36,426 nt of DNA from positions 1 through 36,426 of the forward strand of contig QHSO01000061.1 in NCBI GenBank assembly GCA_003220475.1, in the 5' to 3' direction. The stretch comes from Candidatus Rokuibacteriota bacterium (GTDB taxonomy: Bacteria; Methylomirabilota; Methylomirabilia; Rokubacteriales; CSP1-6). The position numbers and the translations under genes are program-made. Shown here in pieces: positions 30,302-36,426 of this stretch (positions within the stretch are counted from its first letter, which is position 1; every line of letters starts with the position of its first letter). The notes beneath the pieces were generated by a model, which worked only from the letters and a program-made list of their open reading frames with translations, made no database searches and was not told where the DNA came from.

Positions 30302-30779
30302 GTGCGCGTCGGGACTATCACGCTGCGCGAGGCGACCACCAGCGACGTGCCGACGCTGCTCGCGCTCGTGCACGCGGCGTTCGAGCAGTACCGCGACCGC
30401 CTCGACCCACCCTCTGGAGCGCACCACGAGACCGCGGCGACGCTGCAGGCCGCGCTGCAGGCCGGCGGTGCCGTGCTCGCGTGCGTGGCCGGCGAGCCCG
30501 TCGGCTGCGTGTTCTATCATCGCGAGCGAGATCACGTGTACGTCGGTCGCCTCTCCGTTCTGCCGGCGCTCCGGCGACGCGGCGTGGGCCACGCGCTGAC
30601 CGACGACGTCGAGCGCCGCGCGCGGGCGATGGGCGTGTCACGTGTGCGGCTCGGCGTGCGGACGGCGTTGCCGCGGCTGCGCGCCTATTACGAGCGCTGT
30701 GGCTCGCGTCGTGCGCGAAGAGCGCCACGCGGGCTACGAGACGCCGACCTATGTGGTCATGGAGAAGGACTTGCGGTAG
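30302..30779 (+). pseudogene. GNAT acetyltransferase, frameshifted near its 3' end
   Basis: A GCN5-type N-acetyltransferase. GTG 30302 begins VRVGTITLREATTSDVPTLL. The acetyl-CoA site is LSVLPALRRRGVGHALTDD and AYYERCG marks the usual C-terminal strand. At about 30702 the frame breaks: the expected continuation VVREERHAGYETPTYVVMEK is found in the +1 frame and ends at TAG 30777-30779. A 2-nt deletion (or 1-nt insertion) at GGCTCGCG explains it. Without correction the frame runs through into the downstream binding protein. A sequencing error and a recent mutation are equally possible. Confidence 0.82.
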
Positions 30780-30817
30780 AGTCTCGCCGCACCATCGCAG
30801 CCGTCATGGAGGACCGC

Positions 30818-32077
30818 ATGAGCCGCGCGCTGACTCGCCGAACATTCCTCATCGCCTCCGCGGCCGCCGCCGCCGCGACCCCGTGGCCGCGCCGCGGCGC
30901 CGCGCAGCCGAAGGCGACGATCACCTACTGGAACGGGCTCACCGGCGCCGACGGCAAGGTGATGGACGAGCTCATCGATCGCTTCACGCGCGAGACCGGC
31001 ATTCGTGTCGAGCAGCAGCGGCTGCCGTGGGCCGAGCTCTATCCGAAGCTGCAGGTCTCCGTCCCCGCCGGCGAAGGTCCGGACCTCGCGCTGATCCACA
31101 CCGTCGAGGTGCCGCACTTCGCGAACGATGGCGTCCTCGAGGCGATCGACGAGGCGGCGGCGGGCGGCAAGGGATTTCGTGGTGAGGAGTATCTGCCGGC
31201 GACGTGGCAGGGCGGAACGTTTCAGGGCAAGCGCTATTCGCTGCCGCTCGACGTGCCGCAGCACGTGCTCTACCTCAACGTGAAGGTGATGAAGGAGGCC
31301 GGCGTCACCGGCCCCGACGGCCAGCCGAAGGCGCCGGCGAGCCGCGACGAGCTCGTCACGATGGCGAAGAAGATGACCCGGGGCGACACCTTCGGCTTTG
31401 CGATCGGCACGCTCAACCCCGGCCGCTACACGTGGGGCTTCCACAACCTGCTCTGGCAGAACGGCGCGAACATCTACACGCCCGATCTCAAGCGCGCCGG
31501 CGTCGCCGATCCGGCCGCGGTCGAGGTCGCCGAATTCTGGTCGGGGCTGGCCGGCGGGCTCGGCATCGCGCCGCCCGCCAACGCCAACTGCCGCGACGCG
31601 TTCATCGCGGGTCGGCTCGGCATGTGGATCGCAGGCTCATGGAACTTCACCGGACTGCGCGAGGCGAAAGTGGACTTCACGGCGGCGCCGGTGCCGCGGC
31701 TCTTCAGGCAGCCGGTCGTGTGGTCGATGCCGCATCAGTACGCGTTTCCGAAGCCGAAGTCCGCCGACCGGGCGCGCCGCGAGGCGGCGTGGACACACAT
31801 CCGCTGGATGACCGATCACGTGGCCGAGTGGACGCTGAAGGCGGGCCAGGTCTCCGCGAGCCGCAAGGCGCACAGCGATCCGCGGGTCACCGGCGATCCC
31901 GTGCTCAAGACGCTGCTGGGCCAGGCGCCCAACTGGCAGGTCGGCCAGCCGACGCCGAAGTGGGTCGCGGCGGAAAACATCACGCGGCCGGTGATCGACA
32001 GCATCTACACCGGACAGAAGCCGGCGAAAGTCGCGATGGAGGAGCTGGCGCGCCAGATCAACGCGCTGCCGGACTGA
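30818..32077 (+). CDS. Tat-secreted extracellular sugar-binding protein (second importer)
   Basis: A 419-residue family 1 solute-binding protein. SRALTRRTFLIASAAAAAAT at the N-terminus is a twin-arginine signal, cleaved near RRGAAQ. Mature landmarks are TITYWNGLTGADGKVMDELI, GEGPDLALIHTVEVPHFAND, SLPLDVPQHVLYLNVKVMKEAG and IAGRLGMWIAGSWNFTGLREA. ATG 30818 is chosen since GGAGG is 5 nt upstream; ATG 30806 and the long in-frame extension from the acetyltransferase are not real starts. It heads an operon with two permeases. Its neighbour, a GH51 enzyme on the other strand, suggests arabino-oligosaccharide uptake (inference). Confidence 0.93.
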   Translation: MSRALTRRTFLIASAAAAAATPWPRRGAAQPKATITYWNGLTGADGKVMDELIDRFTRETGIRVEQQRLPWAELYPKLQVSVPAGEGPDLALIHTVEVPHFANDGVLEAIDEAAAGGKGFRGEEYLPATWQGGTFQGKRYSLPLDVPQHVLYLNVKVMKEAGVTGPDGQPKAPASRDELVTMAKKMTRGDTFGFAIGTLNPGRYTWGFHNLLWQNGANIYTPDLKRAGVADPAAVEVAEFWSGLAGGLGIAPPANANCRDAFIAGRLGMWIAGSWNFTGLREAKVDFTAAPVPRLFRQPVVWSMPHQYAFPKPKSADRARREAAWTHIRWMTDHVAEWTLKAGQVSASRKAHSDPRVTGDPVLKTLLGQAPNWQVGQPTPKWVAAENITRPVIDSIYTGQKPAKVAMEELARQINALPD

Positions 32078-32079
32078 GC

Positions 32080-32958
32080 GTGCCGCGTCGCCGTCGCCGG
32101 CAGACGCGGACGGCCTATCTGTTCCTGCTGCCCGGCCTCCTGCTGTTCGCGATCTTTCGCCTCTATCCGCTGCTCGAAGGCCTGCGGCTGTCGTTCACCA
32201 ACGCGAGGCTGGGGCGCGCGACCTATCAGTACATCGGCCTCGCGAACTACACGCGGCTCGCCGACGACACGCGCTTCACCGTCAGCCTCTGGAACACCGC
32301 CTTCTACGCGGTCGCGAGCACGCTGCCGATCCTCGCGGTGCCGCTGCTCCTGGCACTCGCGCTCAATCGCGGCGCGCTCCGCAACGTGCTGCGCGGCGTC
32401 TTCTTCTTCCCGTTCACGTTGTCGGTGGTCACTGTCGGGCTCGCATGGCTCTGGCTGCTCGATCCCGTCGTCGGCCCGTTCAACTACTATCTGCGCGCCC
32501 TCGGCATGCCGGCACGCTCGTGGCTGGCCGATCCTGCGACAGCGATGTGGGCGATCATCGCCACCACCGTCTGGTGGGTGACGGGCTACTACTTGGTCGT
32601 GTACCTGGCGGGCCTTCAGGACATTCCGCGCGAGCTGTACGAGGCGGCCGCGCTCGACGGCGCCGGTGGCGGGCGCACGTTCTGGACGATCACGCTGCCG
32701 CTCTTGCGCCCAGTTCTGTTGTTCGTCGTGGTCACGCACGTGATCGGCTCGTTTCAGATCTTCGGTCAGGTCTTCGTGCTCACCGGCGGCGGCCCCGGCG
32801 ACGCCACGCGAACCGTCGTCCAGCATCTCTACGAGACGGCGTTTCAGAACTTCTTTCAGTTCGGCGTCGCGTCCGCCATGGCGTGGGTGCTGTTCGCGAT
32901 CATCCTGGTCTTCTCCGTGCTGCAGTTCCGCCTGCTGCGCGGACATACCGAATACTGA
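32080..32958 (+). CDS. Carbohydrate ABC importer permease, MalF type (second importer)
   Basis: A 292-residue permease starting at GTG 32080, 2 nt after the binding-protein stop. It has six transmembrane helices beginning with AYLFLLPGLLLFAIFRLYPL. The EAA loop is IPRELYEAAALDGAGGGRTF followed by TLPLLRPVLLFVVVT. The motif TGGGPGDATRTVVQHLYETAF is characteristic of MalF-type subunits. It pairs with the following MalG-type subunit. Confidence 0.94.
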   Translation: MPRRRRRQTRTAYLFLLPGLLLFAIFRLYPLLEGLRLSFTNARLGRATYQYIGLANYTRLADDTRFTVSLWNTAFYAVASTLPILAVPLLLALALNRGALRNVLRGVFFFPFTLSVVTVGLAWLWLLDPVVGPFNYYLRALGMPARSWLADPATAMWAIIATTVWWVTGYYLVVYLAGLQDIPRELYEAAALDGAGGGRTFWTITLPLLRPVLLFVVVTHVIGSFQIFGQVFVLTGGGPGDATRTVVQHLYETAFQNFFQFGVASAMAWVLFAIILVFSVLQFRLLRGHTEY

Positions 32959-32960
32959 CG

Positions 32961-33806
32961 ATGCGCGCCCCGCGCGTGCAGACGATCGCGCTGACGCTGG
33001 CGCTCGGACTGTTGGCGGTGATCTGGCTGGCGCCGATCGTATGGGTGATGGTGACGTCGCTCAAGCTGACCGCGGACATCGTGCGGCTTCCACCAGAATG
33101 GATTCCGTGGCCGGTGACACTGGAGCACTACCAGGAAGTGCTCTTCAGCAGCTCGCGCACCGCGCGCATCGGCCGCGCCTTCGGCAACAGCCTGGTGATC
33201 GCACTCGGCGCCGTCGTCATCGTCGTCGTCACGGCGGCCATGGCCGCCTATCCGCTGGCCCGGATGCGGTTTCCCGGACGCGATCTCGTCTTCACCCTGC
33301 TCGTGGGCAGCCTGATGATCCCCAACGCGGTGGTGCTCGTCCCGCGGTACGTGCTCGTGCAGCAGCTCGGCTGGCTCAGCACCTATCAGGGACTCATCGT
33401 CCCCGAGGCGGCGATGACATTCGCGTTCGGCGTGTTCCTGTTGCGCCAGTTCTTCGTCACCATGCCCGGCGATCTCGAGGAGGCGGCGCGCATCGACGGG
33501 GCGAATACGTGGCAGATCTTCTCGCGGATCGTGCTGCCGCTGTCGCAGCCGGTGCTCGCGGCGCTGGCCATCTTCGCGTTTCGCTCGGCGTGGAACGACT
33601 TCCTGTGGCCGCTGATCGCCGTCAACAAGCCGGAGATGTTTCCCCTGCCCGTCGCGCTGGCGCTGCTGCGCAGCGCCTACAGCTCCGAGTCCTACGGGCC
33701 GATCATGGCCGGCGCCGCGCTGAGCGCGCTGCCATTGCTGGTGGTTTTCATCGTCGCCAACCAGCGCATCGTCGAAGGCGTGCGCGTCAGCGGTCTGAAA
33801 GGCTGA
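32961..33806 (+). CDS. Carbohydrate ABC importer permease, MalG type (second importer)
   Basis: A 281-residue permease with ATG 32961, 2 nt after the MalF-type stop. It has six transmembrane segments. The EAA loop is LEEAARIDGANTWQIFSRIV. The ending IVEGVRVSGLKG is classic MalG. A hairpin follows the stop. As in the operon at 8090-11203, no ATP-binding subunit gene is present, so both importers probably share an ATPase encoded elsewhere. Confidence 0.94.
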   Translation: MRAPRVQTIALTLALGLLAVIWLAPIVWVMVTSLKLTADIVRLPPEWIPWPVTLEHYQEVLFSSSRTARIGRAFGNSLVIALGAVVIVVVTAAMAAYPLARMRFPGRDLVFTLLVGSLMIPNAVVLVPRYVLVQQLGWLSTYQGLIVPEAAMTFAFGVFLLRQFFVTMPGDLEEAARIDGANTWQIFSRIVLPLSQPVLAALAIFAFRSAWNDFLWPLIAVNKPEMFPLPVALALLRSAYSSESYGPIMAGAALSALPLLVVFIVANQRIVEGVRVSGLKG

Positions 33807-33810
33807 CGAC

Positions 33811-33829
33811 GGCCGCGCATTCCGCGGCC
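33811..33829. terminator. Hairpin between convergent genes
   Basis: GGCCGCG (33811-33817), loop CATTC, CGCGGCC (33823-33829), in the 42-bp gap between the permease stop and the TRAP binding-protein stop. A short T-containing tail (GCCTTTA) follows on the plus strand. Confidence 0.55.
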
Positions 33830-33848
33830 TGGTGCCTTTAGGGGCGCG

Positions 33849-34748
33849 CTACTTCGTCGCGACGATCTTGTCCCAGAGCTCCGCGTACTGCTGCCGGTAC
33901 TGCGGCCAGATCTTCTCCTCGGCGATCTTGCGGAACGAGGCCACATCGGCCGCGTTCACCTTCATACCGCGCGCCTCGAGGATCTCCTTGGCCTTGGCAA
34001 AGTTGTCGACGGTCTCGGTGACCTCGCGCACCTTCTTCTGCGCCTCGCGGCCGACGTCCATCACGAGCTTCTGCTGCTCGGGCGTCAGTCCCTTCCAGGC
34101 GTCCAGGTTCATCACCAGCAGCGTGGGGCCATAGTTGTGGAAGGTCAGCGAGACGTACTTGCTGACCTCGTAGACCTTGAGCGCGTTGATGTTGTAGATC
34201 GGCAGATCGGCGCCGTCGATGACACCCTGCTGGGCGGCCGCGATGACCTCACCCCACGGCATCGGCACCGCGCTGGCGCCGAGCCCGTTCACGGTGTCGG
34301 CGAACACCCGCCCCTGCTGCACGCGCAACTTGAGCCCCTTGAGATCGGCCGGCGTGTTGATCGGCCGGCGGTTGTTCCAGAAGTGGCGGAAGCCATAGTC
34401 GTAGAAGTAGATGATCTTGACCTTGTACTTCTTCTGGAAGGTCTCGTCGAGCTGGCGGCCGATCTCGCCGTTGAACATCGCGTAGGCGTGGTTGTAGTCG
34501 CGCACGAGGTACGGCGTGAGGAAGACGCAGAGTTCGGGGAACACCGTGCAGGCCGCGCCGACCGGCGTGCCGAACGCGATGTTGCCCGACTTCACCGCGT
34601 CCATGATCTCGAGCTCCTTGCCCAGGAGCGTGCCGCCGTGGAACACGACGTTGAGCTGACCGTTCGAGCGCTTGGTCACCTCGTCGGCGAAGTACTTGTA
34701 GCCGAGGGCGCCCGACTCGGGCGGCGGCGTGATGTGCGCGAGATCGAG
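33849..34748 (-). pseudogene. TRAP transporter binding protein (DctP family) lacking its signal peptide
   Basis: A DctP-type binding protein for C4-dicarboxylates or related organic acids. Homology begins abruptly at LDLAHITPPPESGALGYKYF (34748 downward), right after an in-frame TAG (34751-34749), and continues cleanly to NIAFGTPVGAACTVF, GLKLRVQQGRVFADTVNGLG, GVIDGADLPIYNI and the C-terminus WDKIVATK. The signal peptide and first few mature residues are missing. The first possible start is GTG 34679, which also removes the first strand-helix unit. Without export it cannot serve its transporter. It is transcribed away from the Q and M subunits, unlike the usual PQM order, suggesting an inversion or deletion breakpoint near 34750, or an assembly join. 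Confidence 0.8.
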
Positions 34749-34776
34749 CTACCTTCGCGCGACCGGCGGGGCTTTG

Positions 34777-34807
34777 TCAAGCGAGCGACGCGCTCAGCGC
34801 GCTTGAC
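34777..34807. promoter_or_regulatory. Inverted repeat in the TRAP divergent region (possible operator)
   Basis: GTCAAGCG (34777-34784) and CGCTTGAC (34800-34807) are perfect complements 15 nt apart, with AGCG/CGCT symmetry inside. The right arm overlaps the -35 of the predicted plus-strand promoter. The left arm supplies a TTGACA on the minus strand. It may be a repressor site for the TRAP genes. Confidence 0.45.
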
Positions 34808-34832
34808 GGCCGCCGGGCGGTCCTCGTACGAT
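34803..34832 (+). promoter_or_regulatory. Predicted sigma70-type promoter of the TRAP dctQM genes
   Basis: TTGACG (34803-34808), 18-nt spacer, TACGAT (34827-34832), 10 nt before GTG 34843. The leader would be only a few bases, so the message is nearly leaderless. Confidence 0.55.
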
Positions 34833-34842
34833 CCGCGCCGTC

Positions 34843-35340
34843 GTGATCCCTCTCCTGCGCGTCATCCAGTGGCTGCCGCACGTGGTGATGACCGCGCTGA
34901 TGATCGTGGCGATGGTGGACATGCTGGTCGGCGTGTTCCTGCGCTACGTGATGACGTGGGTATCGGCGACGTTCGACCTGCCCTCGGTGCGCTTCTTCTG
35001 GGTGGAAGAGATCGGCGAGTACTCGCTCGCGTGGCTGACCTTCATCGGGGCCGCCATCGGCATCCGTCGCGGCACGCACTTCGCGGTGCACATCCTCACC
35101 GACCGCTTGCCGCCCGCCGTGCGGCGCGGCGTGAAAGTCGGCCATCACGTGCTGCTGATCGGCTTCGGCCTGCTGCTCGCGGTGTACGGGTGGCAGGTCA
35201 GCGAGCTGAACTCGCAGTCGTACTCCCCGGCGCTCGACCTCAACCTCCGCTGGCTCTATCTCGCGTCGGTGGTCGGCGGCGTGCTGACCGTGATCTACAG
35301 CGCCGCCGGCGTGCGCGACGCCTGGCGCGGCGGAGCCTGA
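34843..35340 (+). CDS. TRAP transporter small membrane subunit (DctQ family)
   Basis: A 165-residue four-helix membrane protein starting at GTG 34843. The helices are VVMTALMIVAMVDMLVGVFLRYV, YSLAWLTFIGAAIGIRRGTHF, VGHHVLLIGFGLLLAVYGW and LRWLYLASVVGGVLTVIYS. The WVEEIGEYSLAWLTFIGAA and RxGxHF segments are the DctQ signature. Its stop overlaps the DctM start by one base (TGATG). Confidence 0.92.
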   Translation: MIPLLRVIQWLPHVVMTALMIVAMVDMLVGVFLRYVMTWVSATFDLPSVRFFWVEEIGEYSLAWLTFIGAAIGIRRGTHFAVHILTDRLPPAVRRGVKVGHHVLLIGFGLLLAVYGWQVSELNSQSYSPALDLNLRWLYLASVVGGVLTVIYSAAGVRDAWRGGA

Positions 35341-36426
35341 TGCTCTTCGGCGCCGTCGCCGTCACGTTCCTCGTGCTGACGATCGTCTCGCTGCCGATCG
35401 TCTTCTCGCTCGGTATCGCCGGCTTCGCGGGTCTCGTCGCCGGCAACTTCTCGCTGCAGAAGCTGCCCTCGAGCCTCGTCGCGGGCTCGCAGAGCTGGGT
35501 GCTGCTCGCGATCCCGACCTTCATCTTCGCCGGCAATCTCATGGAGCGCTGCGGGATGTCGTATGCGCTCGTCGATCTCGCGCGCGCGCTCATCGGCTGG
35601 GTGCGCGGCGGCCTGGGCATGTCCGTCGTGCTCGCCGAGTACTTCTTCTCCGGCATCTCGGGCTCGACCATCGCCGACGTGTCGGCGATCGGCGCGATGC
35701 TGACACCGCCGATGCTCCGCGCCGGCTACAAGCCCGAGCACGCGGCGTCGCTGGTCGCCTCGGCCACGGCCATGGGCATCCTGGTGCCGCCCGCGATCTT
35801 CATGATCGTGCTCGGCCAGGTCACCGACACGTCGGTCGTCGGCATCTTCCTCGGCGGCTTCCTGCCCGCGGCGGTGACCGCGATATGCCTCATGAGCGTC
35901 ATTCTCGGCCAGGCCCATCGCCTGAGCTGGCCGAAGGATCGGCGGCCGACGCGCGCGGAATTCGGCGCCGCGACCAAGGCCTCGCTGGTGCCGATGGTCG
36001 TGCCGATCGTGATCGTGCTCGGCTTCTATTTCGGCGTGTTCACGGCCACCGAGGCCGGCGCGCTCGTCGCCGCGTATGCCGTCGCCGCGGCGCTGCTCTA
36101 TTACCGCAACGTCTCCCTGCGCGAGATGCTCGTGCTGATCCACGAGAGCGCGCTGCTGACGGCGGCCGTGGTCTTCCTGCTCGCGGTCGCCAGCGTCTAT
36201 CAATTCCTGATGGGCATGCTCGGCGTGCCGGCCATGCTCGGCAGCCTGCTGCAGCCGCTGCACGCGACGCCGTGGCTGTTCCTGCTCGCGGTGTCGGTCA
36301 TCGTGATCCTGTTCGGGATGGTGCTCGAGGGCTTACCCGCCGCCGTCGTGCTCGTGCCCGTCGTCTTCCCGATCGCCAAGCAGATCGGCATTCATCCGAT
36401 CCACTTCAACATCGTGCTGACGGCCG
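35340..36426 (+). CDS. TRAP transporter large membrane subunit (DctM family), cut by the window edge
   Basis: At least 362 residues of a large-subunit TRAP permease, open to the right edge. ATG 35340 overlaps the DctQ stop. Typical segments include LLAIPTFIFAGNLMERCGM, SGISGSTIADVSAIGAMLTPPM, AMGILVPPAIFMIVLGQVT and ILFGMVLEGLPAAVVLVPVVFPI. It forms the Na+-driven transport channel with DctQ. About 60-70 C-terminal residues are outside the window. Confidence 0.94.
   Translation, partial: MLFGAVAVTFLVLTIVSLPIVFSLGIAGFAGLVAGNFSLQKLPSSLVAGSQSWVLLAIPTFIFAGNLMERCGMSYALVDLARALIGWVRGGLGMSVVLAEYFFSGISGSTIADVSAIGAMLTPPMLRAGYKPEHAASLVASATAMGILVPPAIFMIVLGQVTDTSVVGIFLGGFLPAAVTAICLMSVILGQAHRLSWPKDRRPTRAEFGAATKASLVPMVVPIVIVLGFYFGVFTATEAGALVAAYAVAAALLYYRNVSLREMLVLIHESALLTAAVVFLLAVASVYQFLMGMLGVPAMLGSLLQPLHATPWLFLLAVSVIVILFGMVLEGLPAAVVLVPVVFPIAKQIGIHPIHFNIVLTA

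Noticed and set aside
30302..32077. Acetyltransferase-binding protein fusion of 591 residues
   Set aside because: The linker follows a frameshift, and the Tat signal of the binding protein with its own GGAGG lies inside it.
34775..34780. Complete promoter for the TRAP binding-protein gene on the minus strand
   Set aside because: TTGACA is present but no acceptable -10 hexamer occurs 16-18 nt downstream.
1..36426. tRNA, rRNA, riboswitch, prophage or insertion-sequence genes
   Set aside because: No conserved RNA signatures, integrase, transposase or attachment-site duplications were seen on either strand.

Overview
The window is very GC-rich, densely packed bacterial DNA from a free-living heterotroph. 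It carries sugar ABC transporters, a TRAP transporter, 2-oxoglutarate dioxygenases, an F420-type flavin oxidoreductase and many amidohydrolase/dehydrogenase genes. Together with a short palindromic repeat that sits in and around genes, this resembles uncultured soil lineages such as Candidatus Rokubacteria/Methylomirabilota. That placement is an inference from gene content and style only. There is no rRNA, tRNA, phage gene or transposase.

Layout. 1-2333 (minus): a LigB/LigA-type ring-opening dioxygenase pair followed by a Tat-secreted sugar-binding protein cut by the window edge. 2462-5725 (minus): zinc alcohol dehydrogenase, EamA exporter, deacetylase-type amidohydrolase. 5771-8100 (plus): orphan P-loop protein, PhyH dioxygenase, lincosamide-nucleotidyltransferase-like enzyme. 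8090-11203 (minus): a complete sugar ABC importer without its ATPase. 11356-12277 (minus): small membrane-anchored protein and MsrB. 12317-21977 (plus): aldo/keto reductase, TauD-like dioxygenase, then an expanded chromate-resistance operon. Its genes are chrB, an ornithine-cyclodeaminase-like gene, two chrA genes, a ChrB-C/phosphatase fusion, a beta-propeller, a secreted LamG-like protein and a superoxide dismutase-rhodanese fusion. 22017-28861: glyoxalase-like, LLM oxidoreductase, two exported/anchored unknowns, tartrate dehydrogenase, HmuY-like lipid/heme protein, RidA-like protein, MFS, PncC. 28865-33806: GH51 arabinofuranosidase, frameshifted acetyltransferase, second sugar ABC importer, again without ATPase. 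33849-36426: TRAP transporter whose binding protein has lost its signal peptide and points away from its two membrane subunits.

Three things stand out. (1) A modular palindromic repeat, ATGGGGGGCC-N7-GGCCCCCCAT plus a second hairpin, occurs four times. One copy is spliced in frame into the beta-propeller, one forms the last 24 residues of the TauD-like protein and runs into a 4 x 51-bp array that has swallowed the start of chrB, and two abut gene ends. (2) The chromate operon contains fusions not present in the classical chrBACEF set, including a phosphatase-like domain with CX5K in place of CX5R. (3) Closely spaced divergent genes share TA-centred symmetric -10 elements (ATNNTANNAT). In nearly every pair one gene looks leaderless and its partner has a Shine-Dalgarno leader.

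Several genes look damaged: in-frame internal deletions in the cyclodeaminase-like and GH51 genes, a frameshift in the acetyltransferase, and loss of the signal peptide in the TRAP binding protein. Genuine decay and assembly error cannot be told apart from sequence alone. No gene-free stretch exceeds about 300 bases.
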